This document shows, one piece after another, positions 52,153 to 60,612 of a DNA stretch of 64,000 bases (positions within the stretch are counted from its first letter, which is position 1; each line of letters opens with the position of its first letter). The stretch is from JAYRSJ01 sp041920215 (GTDB taxonomy: Bacteria > Pseudomonadota > Gammaproteobacteria > Burkholderiales > Burkholderiaceae_C): the NCBI GenBank assembly GCA_041920215.1, contig JAYRSJ010000002.1:62001-126000 (forward strand), given 5' to 3'. Both the position numbers and the translations under genes were made by a program. The notes beneath the pieces were generated by a model. The model was not told where the DNA came from. It did no database searches and saw nothing but the letters and a program-made list of their open reading frames with translations.

Positions 52153-52871
52153 CAGCGTCGGCCGGGCTTGCCGGCGCCGCCGTGCGGCGCCGCCTGGGCC
52201 AGCTGCTTGAGCGTGTCGTCCAGCGCCTCGCGGTCGGGCGAGCCGGCCGGGTAATGCTCGCGCAGCTGGGCCAGCAGCGCGGTGGCCTGGGCCTTGTCAT
52301 CGCGCTGCAGGGCCGAGAGCCCGGCCAGCAGCAGCACCTCCGGATGCTCGGGCGCCAGGGCCAGCGCCCGCGCGACCAGGGCATGGCTGCGCGCGTCGAA
52401 CTGGCGCTCGGCCGCCAGCAGCCGGGTCTCGGCCCAGGCCAGCAGATGGCCGGCGTCGTCCTGCAGCGCGGGGTCGGCGTCGCCGGCCCGGTCGAAGGCC
52501 TCGGCCGCCTCGGCATACTGGCCCAGCACCTGGTGCGAGCGCGCCAGCATCAGCCAGCCCTGGGCGTCGTCGGGGCGCTGCGCCAGCCGGGCCTGCAGGG
52601 CCTGCACCGAGTGGGCGCGGCCGGCCGCGTCGGCCGGCGCGCTGAAGGCCGGCATCACCGCACGCGGCTCGCCCAGCCACAGATAGAGGGCCGCTGCGGC
52701 CAGCGGCAGCAGCAGGGTCAGGGCCAGGCCCTGCTGGCGCGGCGCCGGGCGGGCGTCGTCGTGCGCCGCCGGCTGCCCGGCCCACACCAGGCTGGCGCTG
52801 AACAAGGCCACCAGCAGCGTGGCCAGCAGCACGAAGGGCCAGATCGCGCTGGCGAGTTCATTCATCATCAT
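52152..52871 (-). CDS. ccmI: CcmI-type TPR protein of cytochrome c maturation
   Basis: This ~239-residue membrane protein has two N-terminal helices (IWPFVLLATLLVALFSASLV and GLALTLLLPLAAAALYLWLG) and TPR repeats from about 85 (SVQALQARLAQRPDDAQGWL; ARSHQVLGQYAEAAEAFDRA). CcmI holds apocytochrome c for haem ligation by CcmF and CcmH. Three consecutive ATGs (52871, 52868, 52865) are possible starts. It begins 14 bases inside the ccmH tail. Confidence 0.88.
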   Translation of the reverse strand: MMMNELASAIWPFVLLATLLVALFSASLVWAGQPAAHDDARPAPRQQGLALTLLLPLAAAALYLWLGEPRAVMPAFSAPADAAGRAHSVQALQARLAQRPDDAQGWLMLARSHQVLGQYAEAAEAFDRAGDADPALQDDAGHLLAWAETRLLAAERQFDARSHALVARALALAPEHPEVLLLAGLSALQRDDKAQATALLAQLREHYPAGSPDREALDDTLKQLAQAAPHGGAGKPGRR

Positions 52872-53259
52872 CGCCTTCACCGTTATTGACTGAGGCCTTG
52901 TTGGCGCGTCCCAGGCTGCGCTTGAGCGCCCAGGCACCGCCGCCCAGCATCAGCAAGGGGCCCAGCCACAGCAGCAGGGTGCGGGGGCTGAAGGGCGGGC
53001 GGTAGCTGACGAAATCGCCGTAGCGCTCGACCAGGAACTGGCGCAGCTGCTCATCGCTGTCGCCGGCCTCCATGCGGGCGCGGATCTCACGCTTCAGGTC
53101 CAGCGCCAGCGGCGCATGCGAGTCGGCCAGCGACTCGTTCTGGCAGACCAGGCAGCGCAGCTCGCTGCTGAGCAGGTGCAGGCGCTCGTCCAGCGCGTCG
53201 GCGCGGGCCGTGCCCAGCGCGAGCAGCAGCATCAACATCAGGACCAGCTTCATCATCAT
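52858..53259 (-). CDS. ccmH: CcmH thiol oxidoreductase subunit
   Basis: This 133-residue protein has a signal peptide (KLVLMLMLLLALGTARA), the redox motif LRCLVCQNESLADSHAPLAL (Cys-x-x-Cys at about 36-39), EQLRQFLVERYGDFVSYRPP and a C-terminal helix (TLLLWLGPLLMLGGGAWALK). CcmH reduces or holds apocytochrome cysteines. Start is one of three ATGs from 53259. It overlaps ccmG by four bases. Confidence 0.93.
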   Translation of the reverse strand: MMMKLVLMLMLLLALGTARADALDERLHLLSSELRCLVCQNESLADSHAPLALDLKREIRARMEAGDSDEQLRQFLVERYGDFVSYRPPFSPRTLLLWLGPLLMLGGGAWALKRSLGRANKASVNNGEGDDDE

Positions 53260-53807
53260 GGCTTCAGCTCCAGGCGGGGCAGGATCTCGGCCGCGATCAG
53301 CGCCTCGTTCAGCGGGCCCACATGCTTCCAGACGATGGTGCCGCGGGCATCGACGACAAAGGTCTCGGGTGCGCCGTAGACGCCCAGCTCGATCGCCAGC
53401 CGGCCGTCGGCGTCGACCAGATTGGCCGCATAGGGATTGCCCAGGCGGCGCAGCCAGGCCTGGGCGTCGCTGCCGCGGTCCTTGTAGTTGAGGCCGATCA
53501 GCTGGTCGCCGCGGCCCTGGGCCTGCAGCTGGCGCGCCAGCGCCAGCAGGGCCGGGTGCTCCTCGCGGCAGCTGGCGCACCAGGAGGCCCAGAGATTGAG
53601 CACCCGCGGCCGGCCGGCCCAGTCGGCCGCGCCCTGCGGCGCGCCGCCCTCCAGCGTGGCCAGGCGCAAGGCTGGCCAGGGCTTGCCGATCAGCACCGAG
53701 GGCAGCTCGCGCGGGTTCAGGCTCATGCCCACCGCCAGCAGGGCCAGCAGGGCACCGATCAGGCCGGCGGCCAGCCAGAGTTTCCAGGAAGGCTTGGCGG
53801 TTTTCAT
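53256..53807 (-). CDS. ccmG: CcmG/DsbE thioredoxin-like protein
   Basis: This 183-residue membrane-anchored thioredoxin reduces apocytochrome c. The N-terminal anchor is WLAAGLIGALLALLAVGMSL; the active site is NLWASWCASCREEHPALLAL (WCASC instead of the usual WCxxC with Pro/Glu variants). GAPETFVVDARGTIVWKHVG is the family's cis-Pro and strand block. It overlaps ccmF and ccmH by four bases. Confidence 0.95.
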   Translation of the reverse strand: MKTAKPSWKLWLAAGLIGALLALLAVGMSLNPRELPSVLIGKPWPALRLATLEGGAPQGAADWAGRPRVLNLWASWCASCREEHPALLALARQLQAQGRGDQLIGLNYKDRGSDAQAWLRRLGNPYAANLVDADGRLAIELGVYGAPETFVVDARGTIVWKHVGPLNEALIAAEILPRLELKP

Positions 53808-55771
53808 GCGACGGGCTGTGCGCTGATGCCGACGCGGCGGCGGCTGGCGCGGCGCAGCCGGGCGCTGGCCGCGGCGGCGAAGCCGCCCAGGGCCATCAGC
53901 GCGACGCCGGCCCAGATCCAGCGCACAAAGGGCTTGAGCTGTACCCGCACGCTCCAGGCACCCTGCGGCTGGCTCTCGTCCAGCGCGCTGCCCAGCGCGA
54001 TATAGAGATCGCGGCTCAGGCCCCAGGCGATCGCGCTTTCGGTCATCGGCATGCCGCTGCCCACATAGCTGCGCTTTTCACTGACCAGGGTCTGCGCCGG
54101 CCGGCCCTCGCAGGCCAGGCTGAACTGGCCGGCCAGGCCGCGGTAGTTGCTGCCCTGCACCGGGTCCATGCGCTCGAAGCGCAGCTGGCAGTCGGCGATG
54201 CGGTGGCTGTCGCCGGGGGCCAGGCGCACATCGCGCTCGATGCCATGACCCTTGACCATGGCCACGCCCACCGCGAACACCGCCACGCCCAGATGGGCGC
54301 AGACCATGCCGGCCAGGCCGGCCGAGGCGCCGCCGGCGTGCAGGCGCTGCCAGCCGTGGTGCAGGGTGGAGGCCGCCACGCCACTGGCCAGCAGCAGGCT
54401 GAGGAAGACCCAGGGCTTGACCTGGCCCCAGACCTGCCACAGGCCCAGGGCCAGCAGCGGGGCCGCCAGCGCCAGCAGCACCAGCGTGGGCCGCAGCCGG
54501 CGCAGCAGCGCGCGTCCGCCGTCGCCGCTCTGGCCCCCGCGCCAGCGCAGCCAGGCGGCCGGTATCAGCAGGCCCAGCAGCGGCAGCAGCAGCGGTGCCA
54601 TCACCGTGTCGAAATAGGGTGCGCCGACCGAGAGCTTGCCCAGGCGCAGCGCGTCCATCGCCAGCGGGTAGAGCGTGCCCAGCAGCACGCAGGCGCAGGC
54701 CACCTGCAAGAGCAGCTGGGCGCCGGCCAGCGCGCTGTCGCGCGAGAGCAGGGCGGCCGGCGGCGCGCTGCGCGCCGGCAGCCAGCGCTCGCCATGGCGG
54801 GCCTGCAGGGCCAGGCTGCCCAGCAGCGCGGCGGCGATCAGGGCCAGCATCACGCTGCCGCGGCGCGGGTCGGAGGCAAAGGCATGGACCGAGGTCAGCA
54901 CGCCGGAGCGCACCAGGAAGGTACCCAGCAGGGCCAGCACGAAGGCCGTGATCGCCAGCCAGGCGGTCCAGACCGGGAAGCGGCCCTGCTGCTCGCGCGC
55001 CGGCAGCATATGGATCAGCGCGGCCAGCGCCAGCCAGGGCATCAGCGAGGCGTTCTCGACCGGGTCCCAGAACCACCAGCCGCCCCAGCCCAGCTCGTAA
55101 TAGGCCCACCAGGAGCCCAGGCCTATGCCCAGCGACAGAAAGGCCAGCGCCACCGCCGCGTAGGGGCGCATCCAGCGCAGCCAGCCGGCCGGCGGCGGCG
55201 CCAGCAAGGCGGCCAGGCTCATCGCGAAGGGCAGGGCGGCGCCCACATAACCCAGATACAGCAGGGGCGGGTGCAGGGCCATGCCGGGGTCCTGCAGCAG
55301 CGGATTCAGGCTCATGCCCTCCTCGGGCGGGGGCAGCAGGCGTTCGAAGGGATTCGAGGTGAAGAGCACAAAGCCCAGCACCGCGGCCGCCACCAGGCCC
55401 AGCAGGCCCAGCGTGCGGGCGGCATAGTCGCCGTCGTGGCGGGCCAGGCCGCGCAGCGCCGCCAGGCTCCACAGCGCCAGCGCCAGGCACCACAGCAGCA
55501 TCGAGCCCTCATGGCCGCCCCAGACCGCGCTGATCTTGTAGAGCAGGGGCAGGCTGCTGTGGCCATGCTGGGTGACGTAGTTCAGCGAGAAATCGTCCAG
55601 CACGAAGGCGCGCGCCAGCAAGGCGGTGGCGCCGGCGATGGCCGCCGTCTGCCACAGCGTGGCCAGGCCGGCCAGGCGCAGCTGCGGCCGCGGCCCGAGG
55701 CCGGCCCAGGCCTGTACCGCGGCGGCCAGCAGGGCCAGCACCAGCAGCAGCTGAGCGAGTTCGCCGATCAT
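53804..55771 (-). CDS. ccmF: CcmF haem lyase
   Basis: This 655-residue membrane protein ligates haem to apocytochrome c. Its haem-handling WWD region is WGGWWFWDPVENASLMPWLA near 230. Other CcmF landmarks are YVTQHGHSSLPLLYKISAVW, WGGHEGSMLLWCLALALWSL, NPLLQDPGMALHPPLLYLGY and RSGVLTSVHAFASDPRRGSV. About 14 helices are visible. Length matches the family. Confidence 0.97.
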   Translation of the reverse strand: MIGELAQLLLVLALLAAAVQAWAGLGPRPQLRLAGLATLWQTAAIAGATALLARAFVLDDFSLNYVTQHGHSSLPLLYKISAVWGGHEGSMLLWCLALALWSLAALRGLARHDGDYAARTLGLLGLVAAAVLGFVLFTSNPFERLLPPPEEGMSLNPLLQDPGMALHPPLLYLGYVGAALPFAMSLAALLAPPPAGWLRWMRPYAAVALAFLSLGIGLGSWWAYYELGWGGWWFWDPVENASLMPWLALAALIHMLPAREQQGRFPVWTAWLAITAFVLALLGTFLVRSGVLTSVHAFASDPRRGSVMLALIAAALLGSLALQARHGERWLPARSAPPAALLSRDSALAGAQLLLQVACACVLLGTLYPLAMDALRLGKLSVGAPYFDTVMAPLLLPLLGLLIPAAWLRWRGGQSGDGGRALLRRLRPTLVLLALAAPLLALGLWQVWGQVKPWVFLSLLLASGVAASTLHHGWQRLHAGGASAGLAGMVCAHLGVAVFAVGVAMVKGHGIERDVRLAPGDSHRIADCQLRFERMDPVQGSNYRGLAGQFSLACEGRPAQTLVSEKRSYVGSGMPMTESAIAWGLSRDLYIALGSALDESQPQGAWSVRVQLKPFVRWIWAGVALMALGGFAAAASARLRRASRRRVGISAQPVA

Positions 55772-56244
55772 GGTCGCGCTCCGCTGGGCTCGCCCTTCTT
55801 CATCGCCTCGTGGACCTCGGGCGGCATGTAGTTCTCGTCATGCTTGGCCAGCACCTCGGTGGCGATCAGGGTGCCGCTGGCATCGAGCTGACCCTGGGCG
55901 ATCGCCCCCTTGCCCTCGGCGAAGAGGTCGGGCAGCACGCCGCGGTAGCGCACCGGCAGCGCATGGCCGGCGTCGGCCAGCGCGAAGCGCAGCTCCAGCG
56001 CGCCCTGCTGGCGCTGTATCGAGCCGGCCTGCACCAGGCCGCCGACCCGCAGCACCTGGCCGGGCTGCTGTTGCGCTCGCGCGGTGCCTGTCCGCAGCTC
56101 GCTGGGGGTGACGAAGAAGACCAGATTGCTGCGGAAGGCGTTCTTGACGAAGAGGCCGGCGGCCAGCAGCAGGGCGCCCGCCGCCAGCAGCAGCAGCGCG
56201 CGCCGGCGGCGCGGGCTCAGCCAGCTCGGTGCGGTTTGACTCAT
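55768..56244 (-). CDS. ccmE: CcmE periplasmic haem chaperone
   Basis: This 158-residue haem chaperone has an N-terminal anchor (RRALLLLAAGALLLAAGLFV), the OB-fold segments RVGGLVQAGSIQRQQGALEL and VRYRGVLPDLFAEGKGAIAQ, and the covalent haem site LAKHDENYMPPEV with the conserved histidine. It overlaps ccmF and ccmD by four bases. Confidence 0.95.
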   Translation of the reverse strand: MSQTAPSWLSPRRRRALLLLAAGALLLAAGLFVKNAFRSNLVFFVTPSELRTGTARAQQQPGQVLRVGGLVQAGSIQRQQGALELRFALADAGHALPVRYRGVLPDLFAEGKGAIAQGQLDASGTLIATEVLAKHDENYMPPEVHEAMKKGEPSGARP

Positions 56245-56444
56245 CGCTGACTCCTGGTCCCTGTGGGCTGTTGTTGTTGCGCCTGCAGCTGCTGCAGCCG
56301 GCGCGCCTGGCGCCGCAAGCCCCATTGCTCGGCCATGAGGCCCAGCGCGGTGGCAGCCACGCTGCCCCACACCCAGGGGCCGTGGCGGCCCATCTGCACA
56401 AAGGCCGACCAGTCGGCCCACCAGAGCTGGATTCCTTCAGGCAT
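56241..56444 (-). CDS. ccmD: CcmD haem-exporter small subunit
   Basis: This 67-residue protein has one membrane helix (HGPWVWGSVAATALGLMAEQ) after the typical FVQMGRHGPWVW segment, and a charged, Gln-rich tail. CcmD releases holo-CcmE from the CcmABCD complex. Position and overlaps with ccmC and ccmE confirm it. Confidence 0.9.
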   Translation of the reverse strand: MPEGIQLWWADWSAFVQMGRHGPWVWGSVAATALGLMAEQWGLRRQARRLQQLQAQQQQPTGTRSQR

Positions 56445-57207
56445 GGGCCATCTCCTTGGCGTCGTGAACGGGCAGCTGCTGCAGCTCGGCTAGCCAGCGG
56501 GCATGGGCCTCGCGCTCGGCGATCAGCAGCTGCACCCGCTGCAGCACGGTGGCCGCCGCCCAGGCCCAGGCGGCCAGCACGCACAGCAGCAGGGCGGCCA
56601 GCATGGCCGGCGCCATGCTGGCGCCGCGGGCGGTGATGCTGGCGCCCTGGTGCAGGGTGTTCCACCACTGCACCGAGAAATACATCACCGGCAGATTCAG
56701 CCCGCCCAGCAGGGCCAGCACCGCACAGGCACGGTCGGCGCGCTGGGCATCGCTGATCGCACCGCGCAGCGCCAGATAGCCGAGGTAGAGCAGCAGCAGC
56801 AGCAGCGAGGAGGTCAGCCGCGCGTCCCAGACCCACCAGGTGCCCCACATCGGCTGGCCCCATAGCGCGCCGGTGATCAGCGACAGCGCGGCGAACAGCG
56901 CGCCGGTGGGCGCCAGCGCATGGGCCAGCAGATGCGAGAGCCGGGTGTGCCAGACCAGGCCGACGAAGCTCCACAGCGCCATCAGGCCGTAGCAGAACAT
57001 CGCGACCCAGGAGGCCGGCACATGCAGATAGAGGATGCGGTAGCCCTCGCCCTGCACCGCATCGGCCGGGGTGAAGGCAAAGCCCAGCAGGGCGCCGGCG
57101 ATGCCGCTCAGCAGGGCCAGGGCCTTGAGCGGGCCGACCAGGCGCCGCGCCAGCGGCAGGAAGCGCGCCGGGCTGGCGAACCAGAACAGGTATTTGGACA
57201 GCTTCAT
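56437..57207 (-). CDS. ccmC: CcmC haem transfer protein
   Basis: This 256-residue, six-helix protein transfers haem to CcmE. The WWD motif is WGTWWVWDARLTSSLLLLLL near 130. RILYLHVPASWVAMFCYGLM and NLPVMYFSVQWWNTLHQGAS carry the haem-ligand histidines. Overlaps ccmD by eight bases. Confidence 0.96.
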   Translation of the reverse strand: MKLSKYLFWFASPARFLPLARRLVGPLKALALLSGIAGALLGFAFTPADAVQGEGYRILYLHVPASWVAMFCYGLMALWSFVGLVWHTRLSHLLAHALAPTGALFAALSLITGALWGQPMWGTWWVWDARLTSSLLLLLLYLGYLALRGAISDAQRADRACAVLALLGGLNLPVMYFSVQWWNTLHQGASITARGASMAPAMLAALLLCVLAAWAWAAATVLQRVQLLIAEREAHARWLAELQQLPVHDAKEMAHA

Positions 57208-57214
57208 GGCTTTT

Positions 57215-57946
57215 TCACGCCTCGATTCCTATGCGCACCGCCGCGGCGGCCAGCCAGGGGCAGAGCGCCAGGCTGGCGCAGGCCATCGCGGCCAGCAGCG
57301 AGAGATGGGCGGCGGCGCTTTCACCGCCCTGGGCCGCGCGCACCGCCAGGCTGCCGAAGACCAGCACCGGCACCGCCAGCGGCAGCACCAGGCCGACCAC
57401 CAGCAGCGCGCCCTGGCGCAGCCCGGCCGCCAGGGCCGCCACCACGCCTGACAGCAGCACCAGCACCAGCAGGCCCAGGGCCAGGGCCAGCATCAGCACG
57501 CCCAGGGCCGCGGCCGAGAGCCCGTACTGCAGCGCCACCAGCGGGGCCAGCAGCAGCACCGGCAGGCCGGCCAGCAGCCATTGCGCCAGCAGGCGTGCGC
57601 CCACCAGCAGGGGCAGGGGCACGCCGCTGAGCAGGCATTGGTCCAGCCAGCCCTTTTGCAGGTCTTCGTCGAAACAGCGCGCGCTGACCAGCAGCACGCT
57701 CAGCAAGGCCGCCACCCACAGCACGCCAGGCGCCAGCAGGGCCAGGGTCTGCGGGGTGGGCGCGACCGAGAGCGCCGGCAGGCTGGCGACGCAGGCGAAG
57801 AACAGGCCCTGGATCAGCCAGTCGGCCGGGCGCGCCAGCGCCAGCGCGGTCTCGCGCTGCAGCTGCGAGCGCAGCGCGCTGCCCCAGCCGGGCGCCGTGG
57901 CCTCGCGCGGCACGGCGAATGCCAGGCTGATGCCCTCGGCGCTCAT
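57215..57946 (-). CDS. ccmB: CcmB haem exporter permease
   Basis: This 243-residue permease has six hydrophobic segments (WLIQGLFFACVASLPALSVA; LAPGVLWVAALLSVLLVSAR; and four more to 235) and the CcmB landmark FDEDLQKGWLDQCLLSGVPL. It pairs with CcmA in the ATP-driven release of haem from CcmC-CcmE. The start overlaps ccmA by four bases. Confidence 0.94.
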   Translation of the reverse strand: MSAEGISLAFAVPREATAPGWGSALRSQLQRETALALARPADWLIQGLFFACVASLPALSVAPTPQTLALLAPGVLWVAALLSVLLVSARCFDEDLQKGWLDQCLLSGVPLPLLVGARLLAQWLLAGLPVLLLAPLVALQYGLSAAALGVLMLALALGLLVLVLLSGVVAALAAGLRQGALLVVGLVLPLAVPVLVFGSLAVRAAQGGESAAAHLSLLAAMACASLALCPWLAAAAVRIGIEA

Positions 57947-58575
57947 GGGGCAAGCTCCTGAGCGGCCGGGAGCTGCAGCGACAGCGCCGTGCAGGCCGGG
58001 AACTCGGCCGGCAGATGCTGGTGCGAGCTCAGCAGCAGCGCGCCGCCGCGCGCCAGATGGGCGCTGGCCAGCTGGCTGAGCCAGCGGCAGGCGGCCTCGT
58101 CCAGCGCGTCGAAGGGTTCGTCCAGCAGCCATAGCGGCGCCGGCAGCAGGCCCAGCCGAGCCAGGGCCAGCTTGCGGCGCTGGCCGGCCGAGAGCTGGCG
58201 CAGCGGTCGCTGCAGACCGGCCAGGCCCAGCGCCTCCAGCAGCGGCGGCAGGGCCGCCTGGGGCAGCTCGTGCAGCTGCGCGAAGAGCTGCAGATTGCGC
58301 TGTGCGCTCAGGTCCTCGGCCCAGCCGTCCTGATGGCCCAGCCAGGCCAGGCCGCGCGGGCCCAGCGGGCGCTCGATCTGGCCGGCCAGCGGCGGGCGCA
58401 GGCCCGCCAGCGTGCGCAGCAGGGTGGTCTTGCCCGAGCCGTTGGCGCCGCGCAGATGCAGGGCATCACCGGCCCGCAGCAGCAGGTTCAGCGGGCCCCA
58501 CAGGCGCAGGCCATTGCGCTCGCCGATCAGGCCCTGGGCCCGCAGCAGCACGCTGCGCTGGGTCGGCAAGGTCAT
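57943..58575 (-). CDS. ccmA: CcmA haem exporter ATPase
   Basis: This 210-residue ATPase has Walker A RGANGSGKTTLLRTLAGLRP (about 38-57), the signature QLSAGQRRKLALARLGL and Walker B LWLLDEPFDALDEAACRWLS. It drives the CcmABCD complex. It overlaps the cupredoxin gene by four bases, so the ccm genes continue a transcript from nirS. Confidence 0.95.
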   Translation of the reverse strand: MTLPTQRSVLLRAQGLIGERNGLRLWGPLNLLLRAGDALHLRGANGSGKTTLLRTLAGLRPPLAGQIERPLGPRGLAWLGHQDGWAEDLSAQRNLQLFAQLHELPQAALPPLLEALGLAGLQRPLRQLSAGQRRKLALARLGLLPAPLWLLDEPFDALDEAACRWLSQLASAHLARGGALLLSSHQHLPAEFPACTALSLQLPAAQELAP

Positions 58576-58982
58576 GGCGCCCCCTCGGCCAGCACCTCGA
58601 TCAGGCCCTGCATCTCCGGATGCGGGCCGCAGCGATAGGGCTGCAGACCCGGCTGGCTGAAGCGCAGCTGCCAGCTGTCGCCGGGCAGCAGGCGCTCCGA
58701 CTCCAGGCCGGCATGCTCGCCGCCGGGGCCGAACAGCACCGAATGGCTGACCCGCTTCTCGGTATTGAGCCAGCGCACCGTGCTGCCGACCCGCACGCGC
58801 AGGCGCGGCGGCTCGAAGCGGTAGGCGCTGATGCTCACCGTGAGCGGCTCCGCGGCCGCAGCGCTGGCGACCACATCAGTCCCATCAGCGGCGCGCGCAG
58901 GCCAGCCTGCGGCCCCCAGCAGGGCCAGGAGCAGCAGCTGGCGGCGCGCAGCGGGCCGCAGCGAGGCGGGGGGCGCTTGCAT
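58572..58982 (-). CDS. Exported type-1 copper protein (cupredoxin)
   Basis: This 136-residue protein has a signal peptide (RRQLLLLALLGAAGWPARAA) and a single cupredoxin domain. The type-1 copper ligands are the histidine in KRVSHSVLFG and Cys-x4-His-x-x-Met in RCGPHPEMQ, near the C-terminus. The pattern fits amicyanin/plastocyanin/pseudoazurin relatives, which donate electrons to cytochrome cd1 nitrite reductase or NosZ. Its place between the haem protein and ccmA supports a role in nitrite respiration; the partner is inferred. Confidence 0.85.
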   Translation of the reverse strand: MQAPPASLRPAARRQLLLLALLGAAGWPARAADGTDVVASAAAAEPLTVSISAYRFEPPRLRVRVGSTVRWLNTEKRVSHSVLFGPGGEHAGLESERLLPGDSWQLRFSQPGLQPYRCGPHPEMQGLIEVLAEGAP

Positions 58983-59001
58983 GATTGCCGGCGCGGCGGG
59001 C

Positions 59002-59877
59002 TCAGTGCTTCGCCGCGCTGATATCGGCCTTGGTGTCCAGCCCCAGGCTGTAGCCCAGGCTGACATGGTGGTAGCGGCCGGCCGTGTGGTCGTCGTGGAT
59101 GGCGAAGCCGAAGTTGTAGGTCTTGCCGCTGGCCAGAGCGATATCGCCCTCGCCGCCGCCGGCCAGCTTGCGGGTGAAGGTGACGACCCATTCGTCGCCC
59201 TTCTTCTCGCCCTTGGCCTCGACCAGGCCCTTGCCGCCTTCCATCACGCGCTTGTCGGCCACATAGCCGTCGGCCTTGCCGCTCTTGCTGCTCCACTGCA
59301 GCAGGTCGTAGAACTTGCCGCTGGCCAGGCTGCCGTCCTTGACGTACTTGGTCTTCTTGTCGTCCTTGGCCTCGGGCATGGTGCGGGCATCGGTATGGCA
59401 GGTTTCCCAGCAGCCCGAGAGGTTGGCGCGCTCGATCTTGTTGTCCTCCAGCATGAAGGCCAGCTTGACCGCGTTGTCCTTGTCCATCTTGTCGGCGCCG
59501 CCGGCCGGCTGTTTCCAGCTGAAGCGCAGATAGAGGTTGGCGCCGTCATGGGCGGCCTGCACATTGACCGGGATGGACCCGGCCTTGCCCTTGATCGGCT
59601 TGGGCTCGTTCTTCTGGCCGCTGGCCATCTTCTTGCCCATGTCGGCGGTTTCTTCGTGGTGGCAGCTGGCGCAGCTCTCGCCCTTCTTGAGCGCACGGGC
59701 GCCGCCATGCTCGCTGCCCTTGGTGATCCATTCCAGCGGCGAGGCGCCCGGATAGAAGACCGTGATCTTGGTGGCGGGCACCTTGGCCCAGTCGGGCGCG
59801 GCGGCGTGCGCGCTGCCGATCGAGAGGGTCGAGAGGGCCAGCGTGGCGGCGGCCAGCGCGATGTGTCGGTTATGCAT
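59002..59877 (-). CDS. Ethylbenzene-dehydrogenase-type periplasmic c-haem protein
   Basis: This 291-residue exported protein (signal MHNRHIALAAATLALSTL) has one standard haem motif, CASCH (69-73), and one with an extra residue, CWETCH (Cys156, Cys160, His161; a CX3CH form). The rest, from about 95, resembles the EB_dh heme-binding domain (NVQAAHDGANLYLRFSWKQP; YNFGFAIHDDHTAGRYHHVS). Such proteins carry electrons or haem in periplasmic respiratory chains. It lies between nirT and the cupredoxin with 36- and 19-base gaps, so it is probably part of nitrite respiration. Its precise role is unknown. Confidence 0.75.
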   Translation of the reverse strand: MHNRHIALAAATLALSTLSIGSAHAAAPDWAKVPATKITVFYPGASPLEWITKGSEHGGARALKKGESCASCHHEETADMGKKMASGQKNEPKPIKGKAGSIPVNVQAAHDGANLYLRFSWKQPAGGADKMDKDNAVKLAFMLEDNKIERANLSGCWETCHTDARTMPEAKDDKKTKYVKDGSLASGKFYDLLQWSSKSGKADGYVADKRVMEGGKGLVEAKGEKKGDEWVVTFTRKLAGGGEGDIALASGKTYNFGFAIHDDHTAGRYHHVSLGYSLGLDTKADISAAKH

Positions 59878-59913
59878 GATGGCTATGGTCCTTTCAGAGG
59901 CGGGGCGGCAGAC

Positions 59914-60519
59914 TTACTCGTCGTCTTCCTTCATGCCCTTGGGCTTGTGGTGGGCGATGCCCTTGTGGCAGTCGATGCAGGTCTCGTTGTTCTTGACCGC
60001 CAGCTCGTGCGACTTCTTGGCGCGCGGCTTCTGCTTCTCGGTGTCCATGCTGGCCAGCGTGTGGCAGTTGCGGCATTCCAGCGAGTTGTTGGCCTTCATC
60101 CGGGCCCATTCGCGCTCGGCCAGTTCCAGGCGCTTGGCCTCGAACTTCTCGCGCGTGTCCACCGTACCCATGAACTTGCCGTAGAGCTCGCGCGAGGCCT
60201 GGATCTTGCGCAGGATCTTGGGGCCCCATTCCTTGGGCACATGGCAGTCGGGGCAGGTGGCGCGCACACCGGTGCGGTTGGTGTAATGGATGGTGTTCTC
60301 GGAGTATTCCTTGTAGACGTTGTTGCGCATCTCGTGACAGCTGATGCAGAACTTCTCCGAGTTGGTCCATTCCATCGCGGTGTTGAAGCCGCCCCAGAAC
60401 AGCACGCCGGTGACGATGCCGACCGACAGCAGGGCCAGCAGCGAGTAGCGGCTGGGTTGCAGCAGCGCCTGCCAGCAGCGCCGCAGCAGTCCGGGTCGGG
60501 CATTGGAGTCTTGGCTCAC
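59914..60519 (-). CDS. nirT: NirT/NapC-type tetrahaem membrane cytochrome c
   Basis: This 201-residue quinol dehydrogenase has one N-terminal membrane helix (YSLLALLSVGIVTGVLFWGG) and four CXXCH motifs: CISCH (58-62), CPDCH (89-93), CRNCH and CIDCH. HEMRNNVYKEYSENTIHYTN and CHVPKEWGPKILRKIQASRE are NapC/NirT family blocks. It draws electrons from quinol toward NirS. The start is GTG at 60519 with an AAGGAT ribosome-binding site 7 bases upstream. It follows nirS by 93 bases. Confidence 0.94.
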   Translation of the reverse strand: MSQDSNARPGLLRRCWQALLQPSRYSLLALLSVGIVTGVLFWGGFNTAMEWTNSEKFCISCHEMRNNVYKEYSENTIHYTNRTGVRATCPDCHVPKEWGPKILRKIQASRELYGKFMGTVDTREKFEAKRLELAEREWARMKANNSLECRNCHTLASMDTEKQKPRAKKSHELAVKNNETCIDCHKGIAHHKPKGMKEDDE

Positions 60520-60612
60520 GGCAGATCCTTGTTTGATTCTGTGGTGCGATGACGGGGTCGGAAGCGGGCCGGCGGACGCTCAGTGCTGGCGTCAGCCGGT
60601 CCCGCAGGCCCA

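Noticed and set aside
60520..60612. A separate promoter between nirS and nirT
   Set aside because: The 93-base gap has only a partial TTTGATT stretch without a second half site, so no FNR-type box can be supported.
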